Both the position numbers and the translations under genes were made by a program. This document shows, in pieces, positions 1-12,700 of a DNA stretch of 64,000 bases (positions are counted from its first letter, which is position 1; each line of letters opens with the position of its first letter). The DNA is from Todiramphus chloris collaris (taxonomy: Eukaryota > Chordata > Aves > Coraciiformes > Alcedinidae). The notes under the pieces were generated by a model, which searched no databases, was not told the DNA's origin, and saw only the letters and a list, made by a program, of their open reading frames with translations. Location: contig JANVCC010000030.1 in assembly GCA_025345505.1 (NCBI GenBank), forward strand, positions 15,073,065 to 15,137,064, written 5' to 3'.

Positions 1-3000
1 TTGTTTTTGAAGCTCTCTTGCATTAATTGGGATTCTTGCTTTGAAGAAAGTCTTATGCATCCAAAATCTCACTATATATGTTGCTTTGTGGTTCTCCAGA
101 TCCTGCCCACAGTCCTATTAATGACTATTATTTTTTCCTCCAATATTTCATATGGAGACTTTTGCACTAGGTAATGTTTCCTTCTGAATGTCTCTACCGT
201 CTGCTTTCCACTACATTGTCGCTGGTTTGATAGCACTGAAATTAATGAGGGAGTGAATTGTCAGGCAGTCACAGAAAATTAAATCAGTCTCTGTGAAGTG
301 TAGATTAAGGAGTGGTTTGTGGCCTGGGTTAGTTCGTTTACTGCTGAATGAACTCTTTGCTAATCAGTGTCTGAATTTGCAGGGATTAATGAAAGATCAA
401 AGGGGTTTTCAGTAGCAAATGTAACTGTCACTCTAAAATCATGGATTTTTATCCCCAGCCTGCTTAAACAGAAGGAAAATGTACCCTGAAACACTCTCTT
501 CTTTCTCTGAGAGGGCATGGATGGATATGGTGGACCTCACGGTCATGACCATACTAGATTAAAATTAAGCAAATCAGAAACTAAATCTATCCCAGGGAAG
601 GTGTCTAGCCAAATAACCGAATCCTATGGCTGTTGCCATACTGGTGGTGGACGTGGCATGTGAAAGCAGGCAGAGGACACGTGGATAAAGACCAGCACTG
701 CAGAAGACAACGCTTCTGCGTAGGAAACAAGGAACAAACAGGCTCCCTGGCTGCCTCTGGGAGTTATGTTGTGGCTCAGCACACCAGGACTATATAGGAC
801 AACAGCCGTGTGCTCACATGGAAAGTACAAACGGCTGTTGGTTGCAGGGTCAGCATTTAACCGGAGGTTTGGGAGGCTGTTCTAGAATTATTGCAATCTA
901 AGAACTTTTTTTTAATATTGGATTATCACACAGGGGCTCGGGTGGGAGGGAGATGGCAGCGCAGCAGAAGCTGGCTGGAAAGAGCTGCTGTGATTGTGCA
1001 TTTATGAACAGTTGTGCGTTTACCAAGAGCAATCTGCAGTTTATACAAGATAAGGGAAGAAGAGCACTTTCCCCTCAGCTGCTTGTGCAAGATCAACCCT
1101 GGTCTGTCAACAGTTGCTCCTCTCTCCTAATTAAAAACAAAGACTCTCTAATCTGTGGCTATCTCCTGCTTTTCCCTTTCCCTGGCTGGCGTGCTGTGTC
1201 TCCTGCTGGGATGCAGGTTTGTGCCGTGACCCTGTCCCACCTCTAGCTGGAGGAATGGGGCTGTTCATGCGGCTCAGGAGCAATTTTCATCAATTTTCTT
1301 GTATAATTTCCTCTCACTTTTGAAAAATGTTTGATGAAAGGGGGGGGGGTGGGGGGAGGGAGGCCAGTCAAGTATGCTGTGCTGAGCATCCAAAGATCCT
1401 CATCAGGCAAAAAGGAAGTTTGAATGTTGAGGGTTGTCATATCAACAAAACCGCTGCTGGTAGCAGAGCCTTGAACCCTGAAAGTCCCTTGGTCATGTCT
1501 CCATGTGCAAGTGTCGTCTGACTCGTGGTTTTGCACTCATAAGTGTCAAAGTGTCTGTTCAAGTGTCTGCTGGCCCATGGTTTTGTAGGCTTATCACCTG
1601 CTTTGCAAATACCTCTATGTCCAGATAGTTTTCTTCTATCACTAGATGTTTTTAGTGAAAGCAACTGTTCTTTAAAGAGTTGCTAGGGTACTAAAAAAGT
1701 GGGGAAACTAGCTAAAAGGAGCACTGGGAATAAACAGGCAGCACTTTTTGAGCAACAATCTCTATGCTTGGTGCTCGTGCTGCATCGTACACAAAGTGTG
1801 GGAAGCCAAATCTCTGCTGGTGCTTTGGTGGGAATGACCTCCCTTGAGGGGGTTGGAGAGGTTTTGGTTGTGCAGACTGTAGGGAAGGCGTGGGGACCTT
1901 GCATCATCCTGGCTGGAGAGCTGAATCTCTCCAGAGGAGTGTCTTACCCTCTTATTAAATGAAGCTCAGCAGCCGGAGGGCAGAGTCCCCAGGGGCTGCG
2001 TGTGCCCTTCCTAAACCAATATTGCACAGTGGTTGTGAAGGGAACTGGTTTTGTTTCACAACTCCTTCCTTCTCCCCGCTCCCGCCGTGTAGCGTTATCT
2101 CCTGACATGTTGCCATTAACTCTCTAATTAGCCCTAGGGGTGTTCTGGGGGAAGATAACGAGGCTATAGGAGCTCAAATAAGCAGCGTGCGCAGCTGTTT
2201 ACCCGGGGTCGGAGGGCAGGGCTGTTGTGACAGGCGCTTGCCTCGGGGAGGGCACGCTTCTTGGGGGAAGGAGAAGCCGACCTGTGCCATGGGCAGAGCT
2301 GGGAGCAGGACTCTCCTGCCTGTCCTTCAGAAATAGGGGAGAAAAGAAAAAAGGGCAATTTGAAGTCCTTGGAAGAAGGAATTGATCCTCAGTACAAAGC
2401 ACCTGCAGCCAGGGCATGTTTCTAGCTTGAAGGTTCATACACTCGAATGCTTTGCAAAGGAAGTTCTGGGCATCAGACATGTCCCTGGGTTCATGGTGGG
2501 GAAGCCAGGAGGGCATTGAATATTTGCTCATGGGCCCAGCAGAGCAGTTAATCTTGTGAGAGCTGGCGGTCCTTGTCTCCTGCACACAGATGAGCTGCAC
2601 CTCTCATGCAGTGCTCCAGAGCAGCCTGCCTGGGATGCACACAAGCCTGTACCCAGTCAGTAGTAGTCAGGATGCTGCCTTTAATCAGCAGATCTTTTTT
2701 CTTTCTTCTTCCTTTTTTTTAATCTTATTTTATTTGTCTTGTCTTGCTATAGATTTAATTTTTTTAAGGGGAAAGTCCCTGTTTCAGTATGTGTTGGACT
2801 CTTTTTCCCCTCATCCTTGTGGTCTGAGTAATGAAGACTGGCTTCGCATGATTTTTCAAGAAGTGAATACGAGTTTACATTTTTGAAAGTATTTTCTTTT
2901 TTCTCTTTAACCTGACTGCCTGCTATTGCAGTCTATCACGTCTGTCCTGGGAAGTCTTCACTGGGAAGACTCTCAAAGCCAATTAGCAGAGGCTTGTGTT

Positions 3001-5766
3001 TTGAGCATTCAGCAATTATTCAGATGTAACAAACAAACTAAAACAACCAAAAAAAACCCTAAACCCCATGGTCTATTCCCTCCCCCCCTCCACCCCCTTC
3101 TATTATCTCAGTCTTAATTTGTAAACATTTCTGAGATGAGTGAATGGTCACAGTCCATGATGATGCGGTTGATGCAGATGCTATTTTTGAGAGTGGAGAG
3201 GTCAGAGTGGATTTTTTTTTTTTCCCTCTTCCTTTCATCTGCAGGAAATTCTTTGTGAACCACCTAACAGGCAGGTGTGCACGCACACAACCCCCCAATC
3301 CTCAAGAAATTAAATAGTCTCCAATGCCACTACAGTTGTGGCAGTGATATTTTTAATGGTCATGATCTAGCACACTTACGTTGAGTCCAGGAAAGGTTAT
3401 TGGGAACTTATGAGTGGTACCTGTGAAAAAGGCTGGGAAGAGCCTGGAAACAGCACGGGGAAAGTGCATTGAAATGAAGAATCTAAATCAGCAGTTTGGC
3501 CAATGCTTCATTTTGGAAACTTAGGGGTCTTGTTTGCTTGTTAGTTTGTTTTTCAACATACCAGCAGGAGCCACAAAGCTTTGCTAGAAGCTTTTTAGAA
3601 CATCTGAGTCAGACCAGGGAGGGCTGCAGCTAAGTCCAAGGTTTAGAGTTAAACCTTGTTTATATGGCCTCAATATGAAATAATTATTTGTAACGTGAGA
3701 GAAGGGCCTTTGCCTGAATCTGTTTTCTTCTTCTGACTAGGGTAATTGGTGTACTAAGGTGAATCTCTATCTACAGAGATAGTCTTGTCATGACTTTTGA
3801 CTATCACAGTTGCAGCAGGGCTGATGTTGGTGTTTCCCTTGGAGACCTGTCCGGAAGGCTCAGATAAATGATAACTACCACTGTCCATTGTTGAGAAGTG
3901 AGTGTGCAGTTCGAGGAGGTGGGGGGTGTCCCTTCGGTTTTGTGACTCAGGCATTTGAGTGTATGTTATTTCAGGGAGTCGGGTATCTCTCAGAGAGCCT
4001 CTAAGAGATGTTGCCTCACTGCTCTTAAGTTGTTGGAGATTCATCTGTGTAAAATTTGTGTATCTGAAAAAGGAGAGAATCAAATGATACTCCAGGACCT
4101 TTTCTTTCTCATGTTGAGGCAGAAAGGCAAGTGATCAAGTTTTCACTTTTCCCTTGCACCGTTAGTGCCGATATGAGTAGTCAAGACCTGACACCAGCCT
4201 GTGCGACCGGAGAAACGTTTTATGAGGGGGGTACATCTGGGCCAGTGAAACAAAGTTTGGAGCCTTGGGGTGATGAGAGGAGTACACGTGTGCCTGGGTT
4301 GCAGTGTTGGTGGGCGCAGTGTCTGGTGCATGCTTGGTAACCTGCAGCCACCCCTGTCTGGGTGGGGGTGACCTGTTTTGTGTAACTTGTGGATGACTGA
4401 TTTGCAAAAAGCCGCTTGTCCAGCATCCACTTCAAGGTGACCACACAGTCTAATGCCTCTGAAACACTGAGCCGGGTCAGGGCTGTGTGTACAGAACGCA
4501 GGGATTTGTGCTGACATGTCAATTCATGATATATACACTTCTCCTCATGTTTGACGTGCAGATCTTTTTGGATAAACTTCCACATATCTCTGCATAGTGC
4601 ATCTGGGTGTTGCTTCACCCACAACCACCTCCAGCCACCTGTGGGACAGAAGATAAAAGATACCTAACACAACAGTGCTGCATTAATGACTTGGAGGATC
4701 TTCTGAGTTTCATAGCCCGGCTAGTAAAAGAGGCCTTTGCAGTGACTTCATAAAGTTGGGTGACCTATGTACATACCTTCCCCTCATCTTTCCTTCTTCT
4801 CCATAGCTTTTGAACTCATGGGCCAGTATCAAAAACCTGACAGTATTCAGGGATGAAAATGATCCTTTGAGCACAGCATAACTTTTTCTTGCTATTTGAC
4901 AACAGAAAGTCCACAGGTGAGTTCTAGCTTAATGTTCAGCTCAATGCAAACTTTGCAGTGGTAGCAAAGTTACCCATTTGGCTAATGGTGCTGTGGATAG
5001 TCACTGCAAACCTCACCTGTATCTCCAGATTAGCACTTGTGATGCTTTTTGGCTTGTACCCATCTCAAGTTAGCTCAGATAAGAGCACCAGACATAGCCT
5101 CTGACATTAGGTGGTGCTGGGAAAGATGGAGAGGAGGGGAAGGGGTTGCAGCAGTGGTCTGTTCAGTCATTTCTGTGCTAGAGGAAACCTGCTGTGTGTT
5201 CAACAGGCTCTTGCTGGTACTTCAGAAGCACTGAAGGTATGTGTGGCCTCAACCCAAGTTGGGATGTTGCTGGTGGGGGTAGGCAGGGCCCTCCCTTGGC
5301 TGGGGATGGCTCAGCACTCCTCTCTGCATCCTGTTCTTGGAAGCATCTCCTCACATAGGGCTCAGTGAGGAGGAATGGGGAGGATGCACTGAAATGTTTG
5401 CAACCTTTTGCTCTTATGGCCAGCAGTCCTTTCTTGAGCTGTGCTTTCAGGGTGAGAGCCAAATGAAACCCCTGCCCTGCCTCTCACGGGAAGGAGCTGT
5501 TGCAGCATAGGATGGACACTGCGATCCTCTGCTCTGTGTTTGCTCTTGTATTGGTTCCTGCCTGAAGATAGTTTTGCCCCATTTTATTAATGATAGTCTT
5601 ATGAATATCCTGCTTATCTGTAGCCTGGAGAGGGGCTGGTGTGAGCCTTCAGTGTCCTTTAATTCGCAGAGGGGCAGGAAGCTGCCATGCGCTGGAGAGA
5701 GCAGCCTAGAGAGCCGTTAGCACGCTGAGCAGCACAGCCTGCTCGCTTTCCTCTCCCTCAGAGCCT
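1..5766. other. Intron upstream of the dN promoter (probable TP63 intron 3), 3' part
   Basis: Non-coding DNA with no ORF that resembles a known protein on either strand. By analogy with mammalian TP63 this should be the end of the intron between TA exon 3 and the internal promoter; I searched by eye for the exon 3 coding text and did not find it. The content is ordinary mixed sequence with a few T-rich runs (about 2695-2765 and 3211-3223). About 2085-2185 has homeodomain-like TAATTA and GATAA motifs. No recognisable transposon was seen. Confidence 0.6.
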
Positions 5767-6352
5767 GGAGTCCCCTCCCGGCGTGCCGGGAGAAGCCCGG
5801 GTTAAATGATGCCCAAAGGCGAAGGAGTCGGCGCGGCGAGGAGCGGCAGCGGTTTGGCTGCGCGGAGGGCTGGGGGCCACGAGTGGGTTTCAGCCCCGGC
5901 CGCCCCTGCAAGCACCCGCGGTCCCTGCTCGGCAATTAGGCACCCGTCTGCTTGACAACGGCTCCTCACATAAAAGTCTGAAGCGCTGTCATTAGCCTGG
6001 ATGTTTGGTTTCCCCTCTCCCCACCCCCCCCCGCCTCCCCACCCCTTTAAAAAGGTGTTTTGTTTCGATGGCCCTTTCCCCCCCCGCTCCTCGGGAGCCT
6101 TTTGTTCTCGCCGTGCATCCGCTCGCTCGGCGGGACGCTGGCGGAGCCGGGGGCGTTGCGGAGCCGGCCGGGGTGGGCCGGGTCCCGGGGCCGGCGCGGC
6201 CCCTGCACCGCCGCACGCCGCGGCTCTCCCCGCGTAGGGCACCGCGGCGGGGGAGCTTTGCCTGCTCCTTCAGAGCCGGATCGTGGTCGGGCTGTTGTGA
6301 TCTGCCCGTCTGCTCGCTCTCTTCTCCCGCAGATCGTCCCTCGGAGAAGTTG
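5767..6352. promoter_or_regulatory. CpG island about 1-1.6 kb upstream of the dN exon
   Basis: By eye there are roughly 60 CpG dinucleotides in about 590 bases, in GC-rich sequence, against flanks that are nearly CpG-free. The densest part is 6110-6260. Such islands normally mark unmethylated promoters or strong regulatory regions. It ends about 900 bases before the TATA box of dN, so it may be a second or broader start region, or an upstream regulatory platform. Open frames of 70-150 codons cross it on both strands, but these are expected in stop-poor GC-rich DNA and show no domain. Confidence 0.8.
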
Positions 6353-7090
6353 GTTTTTTTTTCCCTGCCTCACTTTTCAAAGTCTTTAGTTTGCTTTGGG
6401 CACAGTGTCCGGGTGTTTTTTCCTGAGCAGTACCCAACAACTTCCCCCGTATAGTAATTCAAAATCACGAGTCCCTCTGAACAAGTTGCCTTATTAATCT
6501 TTTTCTTTTTTTTTTAACATTTCCTCTTTTAAGTGAGGTTGCTTTAAGGCTTGTTAGCAGCAATTGCAAAGAAAGGAAAATGATCCAGTTGGAGTGTGAT
6601 GCCCTGTGAACGCAGGACCTGTTGGCTGGGAGAATGGGTGAGAGCACACAGACGACAACGAACCTAGCTGGATTACAGCGCATGAAATGGTGATTGCTTC
6701 TGAGAAAGCTCCTTGTGGGTTTTATCCCAAACTGCTGCATGCTGCAGCAGCCAGAGGCTCGGCTCTGTTACTGCAGCACTGCTTTCGAGTGTTGCATCTC
6801 AATCTCTTCCCCAGCATTTTAAGCTTTGGTAGCAGCAAAGCCTCTGCCTCAAATAAACCAGCAACCCTGGAGTCTTCTCAGAAAATAAATAAATGGTAGA
6901 AGTTTCTTAGAGCAGCTCCTTTGAAGTAACTCCTATGGCTGTCTTTTGAGTTCCCAAACTTATAGAAAAGTGACAGGAGAAAGTTAGTTTCCTTTCTTCT
7001 CTCTCTTTTTCTTTTTTTTTTTTTTTTTTTTTTTTTGTTGTTGTCATTTTTCCCCCCTTCCCTTCTCTTTTTAGAGATTGGTGATAAGGA
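6353..7090. other. Spacer between CpG island and dN core promoter, with long pyrimidine tract
   Basis: Non-coding. The main landmark is a pyrimidine-rich tract at about 6988-7075 containing an uninterrupted run of 25 T (7012-7036). Nothing coding is seen. Confidence 0.6.
7012..7036 (+). repeat. Poly(T) run, 25 bases, close upstream of the dN promoter
   Basis: Uninterrupted T run inside a pyrimidine tract that ends about 140 bases before the TATA box. Such runs exclude nucleosomes and vary in length between individuals. Confidence 0.95.
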
Positions 7091-7256
7091 ATTCTAACTA
7101 CTTAATGAGCTGGGAGAGGCCTCTCTCCATTGGAGTGGAGGACTCCAGGTGGCACTTTGACAGATTGGACAGGTAAGGCAGGAGAGCCCCACCTCCTCCT
7201 CCTTGCCTATAGTTAGGTATATAAGGGAAACTTCAACTATGCAGAGAGGCACACTC
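7091..7256 (+). promoter_or_regulatory. TP63: dNp63 core promoter with TATA box
   Basis: A TATATAAG box lies at 7218-7225, and transcription is expected 25-35 bases downstream, about 7248-7258. Upstream are inverted CCAAT-like motifs (ATTGG at about 7129 and 7164), an E-box-like CAGGTGG near 7147 and a purine/pyrimidine-rich CCTCC repeat near 7190-7203. The sequence after the TATA box resembles, from memory, the start of the human dNp63 5' leader, which supports orthology. This promoter drives the dominant p63 class of basal keratinocytes, which lacks the N-terminal transactivation domain. Confidence 0.85.
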
Positions 7257-7379
7257 CGAGTCCTGTTATCTTCCAAGTAGCATCACATATTTTTAGGGTC
7301 TTCTAGGGGGTGGGAGGTGTTTGTCAAAATCCTGGAGCCAGAAGAAAGAACAGCAGCATTGATCAATTTGACTGCTAAC
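7257..7379 (+). other. TP63: dNp63 5' untranslated leader
   Basis: About 120 bases between the predicted start site and the dN ATG. It has no upstream ATG, so scanning ribosomes should reach the dN start directly. The last 60 bases (from about 7325) are very similar to the human leader as I remember it. The exact transcription start is inferred from the TATA position, not observed. Confidence 0.7.
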
Positions 7380-7421
7380 ATGTTGTACCTGGAAAACAAT
7401 GCCCAGTCCCAGTATAGCGAG
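7380..7421 (+). CDS. TP63: TP63 dN-specific first coding exon (exon 3')
   Basis: Encodes 14 residues, MLYLENNAQSQYSE, the hallmark N-terminus of dNp63. The human peptide as I recall it differs at two positions (T for S, F for Y). It replaces the TA domain, so dNp63 can oppose TAp63 and p53 while keeping its own activation function. The start is chosen because this is the first ATG of the leader, has A at -3, and is the known dN start. The exon ends in phase 0 at a strong donor (GAG|GTAAGG at 7422). It is too short to be found by ORF length. Confidence 0.97.
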
Positions 7422-8347
7422 GTAAGGATTCTAGGTTTGAGCTATGATATCTTTAATATATATTTTTATTTTTAGTGAATGTGTGCGATTTCTTCACCCC
7501 GGTAGTCCTGGAGTTAGGTGTGGACTATACACTTCTTTTTTGAAACTTCTGCGCTTTACAATGGCAAGCGGAGTTTGCTGGGCGAAATATTTAAATGAGA
7601 GTGAACCTTGAGTCTTCACATTTGGGACAACGAATTTGTTTTGGGAACCTTCATCAGCCAAACATAATTTTCTTTCACTGGAGAAGCACAGCACTTACTG
7701 TGGGCGATGCATACAGAGTGCGTTCCCGGGGCAGTCTTAACAGTATCTGTGTTGACTGCATTATAACTTGTTTACTAGTCTTTTATTGCCAAAATTATTT
7801 CTCCTTGTTAAAAGTGGATAGAATCTAGAAAATAAAGAAAAAATGCATTATAAACCCCTTCTTAGATTACCTTTACAATTAAAATAATATGCGAACAGAG
7901 GTTCTTCGCTGCAAATGTTGCGTTAGTGTCCACACCAATAACTCTCTTACTTAGTGCTGTTAATACCTTGCCTCATGACTTGCAGCAGCGAGGTATTTTA
8001 TACACAGTGTTTGTCTAAACGTATTGTATGAGGACGAATGTGTGCACAATAGATGCATCTTGCTTTCTACAGCCCTTTGCACCGCATGGGTGCCAGCGGA
8101 ATGCAAGCTTCGGACGTGGCTTTGATTTTATTTTACGGGTTTTTTTATTTATTTTTATTATTTTCAAGTAACTGGGTCAGTGCTTTGGAAGGTTGTAGTG
8201 GAGGGAATTGCCACACGCTGTGCAAAACTTTGAGGAAGTTACCTGGAGTTGAGGGAGATCTAACGACAATATTGGTTTACATTCCAGTGGAGACAGCAGC
8301 TGTGTTGACACTCGTCAGAATGGCAATGCAGCAAAAGCTTCTCTGCA

Positions 8348-8370
8348 TGTGTGTGTGTGTGTGTGTGTGT
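8348..8370 (+). repeat. (TG)n microsatellite
   Basis: About 11 TG units, uninterrupted. Confidence 0.95.
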
Positions 8371-8954
8371 ATTCCTGGTAAAAAAGCTTCAAGTGGAGGG
8401 CACAGGGCATAAGACCCAAAGCAGACAGAAGCTCAGCCACTTGGAAAAGAAAACAAAATAGGAATTGTGAGGCCAAGAGAGCAGCTAGGAGATGCGATAG
8501 CTGGTGAGGAAAAGCCTGTTAAAAGTACGCTTGGGCTCGCACGCCTAGGATGGCAGGTTTGTGACTTGGGGAGAGTGAGGGGTAAACTGAAACCAGCACG
8601 CTTTCCCCGTCCCCCCTTCTGCAGGGAGTGCAAACACCCAGCGTGCGCGGGGTTTGAGCTGCTGCTGCCGCGCAGAAGACCCAAATTGGTGACTCTCCAC
8701 TTTTTTATTTATTCATTTATTTCCCCTAGGTTAATTATAAACTCTTAAATGTAGAGAGAGTGCTTTTCAGAGTGTTTGCTTGGCATTATTTGTCTGCTGC
8801 TATCTGATCAACTTTCGCTGAATAGCAGTGGTGGGGCTGTGGAGTCCCTATGGTTGACTTGCTGGGCTCATCTGTCAGAAGCGATGCACTCAGGAGCGTT
8901 CTTGCTCCGCTTAAATGCCGCTCATCACTGTTGCTGTCAGGACAGGGTTTGTTG

Positions 8955-9032
8955 TTTTTTTTTTTTTGTTTTTTTTTTTTTTTTTTAAAAGGCTTTAATT
9001 CTGATATTTTTTTTTAAATACTTTTTTTTTTT
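8955..9032 (+). repeat. Poly(T) tracts
   Basis: Two long T runs (8955-8986 with one G, and 9007-9032 interrupted) followed by pyrimidine-rich sequence to about 9060. Confidence 0.9.
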
Positions 9033-9639
9033 TCCTCCCCTCAACCTCCCTTTCCCCTTCTTACATTTGAACATGGTGCACTGACTTTGCACATTCAGCA
9101 AAGCTTTGTATGCCAGGGAAGGAAAAAACCGATTAGCGTCGACTTGGCTTTATTTCTGAGGAAGAGCAGTCTTTCTAATGACTCGTCTCAAAAGAGAGGG
9201 AAACTTGTTAATGCTCAATTATAATATGTTAGTGACCATGAACCTCACCCATCCCAAGCTTGAAAACAAGGTGTAGGCTTTGGTATGGCTTCCTTAGAAA
9301 AGAAAGAATGATTATGAAAAATGAAAGATCTCAGTATGGAAATAGAAGTAGCAATTCACTGCAGCTGGTGCTTGCTGGAGTTTAGATTTTAGATGTATTG
9401 CAGGACTAGGCAGAAGGTGCTTATATCAACTCATGAAAACTTGATATAGACTATAGGTAGGTTTGAAAAAAGACAAAAGAATTTATTCAAGGGGGGGGGA
9501 AGTCAAGTTGGGTTGTTTTGGTTTTTGTTTTTGGGGTTTTTTTTAAGTGGAGAACAGGGAGTCTTCTCCCACTTAAAGCCCATTTCTCAGGAAGATTTGC
9601 CCAGCCACCCCAGGATGCTCACTGCCTGCTTTGCAGATG

Positions 9640-9795
9640 CTGAGCTCTGCCCTCCACACCCACCAGCGGTACAGCGCGTTCCACCCCACAGCCTGGGAAC
9701 CGGCCCTTGCGCAAGCCCCGGCTGGGCTGCGTGGTCAGGACGGCGAGCTCCCGTCATCGCCTACGGCACCCGTGCCCACAAGCACGATGCTGAAT
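9640..9795. other. Small GC/CpG-rich patch in the dN-exon 4 intron
   Basis: A short stretch with about ten CpGs, immediately 3' of T-rich sequence. Too short to call a full CpG island. Confidence 0.35.
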
Positions 9796-12700
9796 GCCGT
9801 GGTGAGATGAGGAGTTCCAAATGGGCAAAATCTGGTTGAGAAAAGCTGCGAGGGGGAGAGAATGGTGTTGAAGTGAATCACAGCCCTGAAAGGCCAGAGG
9901 TGGAACCTGCCCCAACCACTTTTCCAGCTTAATCTAACCCAGCATTTGATCTGGGTTGACTATAAGAGCAATTACACTCTTTGTTGGCAGAGCATTGGAC
10001 TTGATGACCCTGGAGATCCGTTCCTGTGTGTTTATGAGAAGGAGATGTGAAAAGGAGAGAGATGTTGGGGCGGTTGTAATGGGGTGATGAGGTGCTGATG
10101 AACAAGGAACCCTTTGGATCTTATTATGTCTTCCTACCTCATCTCCACGTCTGGAATTTTTAGGTGTTGTGCACAAATGTTTGTGTGGGAGAACATGCAC
10201 AAAATTGGGTGAGAAGAGGGTATCTGCAAGTTTGTCCAGTCTTGTCCGAGTCTCTTTGATGCCAGGAGAGGAGAATAAGAGTGTGATAGACATTCCCTTG
10301 GGGGACTCTGGATTCTTCTGTTCAGCCTAGATGATGATGCAGAGTTTGGAGGGTTTGCTAAAATCAAATTAAAACACTGCCAAAAGAACAAACACGTCTT
10401 GTTCAGACACTGATAAGAAATATGTGCAGTGACTTTTGATTATATCCTTCAGCCTTTCCAAAGATCTTCCTGCTTTTTGTGGGAGAGAGGCAAATTAAAG
10501 AATCTCTTTCCGTTAAGATTTTTATCATAGTTTTGGGAGGGGAGTGTCGGGGGGGGGGAACTAGTTTTATACTTTAAACATCTCGTACTCTGCTTTATGT
10601 TTTTTTGGCAGCATTCCTTCACAGTGGAAATAAAGAAGCTATATACAGATTGCTGCGAATATCTTTGAGGGTTAGTGTAGCCTGTGCAGAAGGCATTTTT
10701 GGTTTTATTTTTCTTTTCCCCTCTTAGCTTTTCACATAACAATTCAGATGTGTGCCTTTCAGCTGTAGAGCTCTGGATGTGAGTGTTTCCTCTTTGCAGG
10801 ATCAGACATGTGGGTCTGGAAGGATGTCCTGAGGGAGCTGGACCTCCTCAGTGAGAGGAAGATTCCTTGCACCTGTCTGGGACATTGGTTCAGCAAACAT
10901 TAGTTTAAGGTTAAGGAATCTGGGAATTGATCTGTAGCTCATTTTGTGCAGTAAAAGCTTCATTGATGTGCAGTAAAAGTGTGACTGGGGTTTATTATCC
11001 TTGCTGTCAGCCTGGATTTGGCTGTGAACCACCGAAGATAACAGAACCATGGCCCCTCTGGTGCTGCTTTCCTTGGCTGGTTTTGCCACGTGGCAGTGGT
11101 CACCCCAAATGCATTTGGCAAAGGCTCTTTCCCTCCTGCTGCCCTTTCTCTGTGACCCTTGGCCAGACTCAGGGGGAAGGAAGTTGTTTCCAAGGGACGC
11201 TGCCTGGTTACTGCCCAGGAGAGCAGACAACCTGCACCTTTCCTTCAGTCTGGAGGTACCAGGGAGAAAGTCTAATCTGTGAAGTACCTTCTGCACCCTG
11301 TATCTTGTCCTACCCCAAGATGAAAGCACTTGGATAGATGCTATATGAAGCCTAGTGAGTTTCCCAAAGAAGGCTTTGGCTAAACCTGACCCTGTCTCCT
11401 GATCCTTCCTTCTCCCCGCCTTGGGGTTCTGGTGGCTCCAAGTAGGCAAACAACTCCTGATCCCTGGGAGGAAACCTTTCCCTGAACTGTGCAGGGTTAA
11501 GGTATGAGTGTTGTTCCCTTCAGTGGCCTCTGTTTATTGAAATGGTATCAACACCCCACACATTTGGGCACAGTTTCTCATTAGGAACAAGAAACAGTGA
11601 GATGAATTATGGGTTGTGTTCCTTAACAATGTCCAGCGGCAATTCCCACTACATTTCTGGTGTATCCATCTTGGGGTTTTTTTGTTGTAATTGCACTTAA
11701 AGGACTAAAATTTTTGTCATGTGACATCTTCAGTGAAGGTTTGAGGCGCGTGTCTTATGCTTGGGCTGCAGTGGTCATCTGCAAAGATGCAGAGGCCCTG
11801 GATAACCAGGTGCCTTTTCCTCTGAAAGGTTTCAAAACTGCAGTCTAGTTGCAAAGGATTAACCTGAGATGGAAAAACCTAAGGTTAGAATCTTTTTTTT
11901 GGAGAGACTGTGTAGGTGGTGCTGCCCTGTTTGGGCAGAAGAGACTGAAATAGTCTAGAAAGATGGGCAGTGAGAAAACTGAGACTTGCCTCTTGCTGTG
12001 TGCTCCCATCTCCCCCCCCAGCTGAAACATGGAGACCACTCTTGCAGAAATGCAGGGAAGGGCAAGAGCTGAGTGTGTTTCCAACAAGGGTCCAACCACT
12101 TATTGGAGCAAGTTTGTTGTGCCATGGGTGGTCTTGTGTTGCTTCGTAATAGGGTATCAAAAATTTTTGTTAATACCAGTCTTGATAGTGGAGGTAACGT
12201 GACTCCCATGTTGAGCTGTGAATTGGGAATGTTACCTGGAGAAAACCTCTCCTAGCTTTGGATGGAGAGACTGGACCTCAGCAGTCTAGGGCTGTGGGCG
12301 TAGCTCAGAAATGAGTGATTGTAACCTGCATGGGAGTGGAAAGAATGAACATGTCCTGTAATAGAAAACAATGAAACCTGCTGTGTTCTGTCTGTCTGCA
12401 CAGCTTTACCTTCTCAGTGCTGTGGCGTGCGATGCTTTTGCAGAAATTGGGATAATTTGGCTGTGTGTAAAGTGTCATTACTGCTCAGTAGCACACATTT
12501 TGCAGCTTGCACCATAACACAATTACACTAGACATCAGAATTAAAAGTAAATCTGTTTTACAATTTTCTGTGCTCAAAATGAAGGTTAATAAGCAGTATG
12601 AAATTAGGGACAGGGGATCTTCTCAGTTGCTGGCAAATTGTTAGCTTGCTTCATTTGTCGAGAAACTAATACTAGGTATTTTCTAGGTTGAAAAGGTTTT

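Noticed and set aside
2475-2484. Isolated p53-type half-sites (for example 2475-2484, near 12347, near 49343, and within exons 5 and 8)
   Set aside because: Single ten-base half-sites are expected many times by chance in 64 kb and lack an adjoining second half.
5802-6454. Overlapping ORFs of 70-150 codons in the upstream CpG island on both strands
   Set aside because: Several frames are open at once, the sign of composition rather than coding; no recognisable protein.
1-7000. Search for TAp63 exon 3
   Set aside because: No matching coding text with splice borders was found; it most likely lies upstream of the window.
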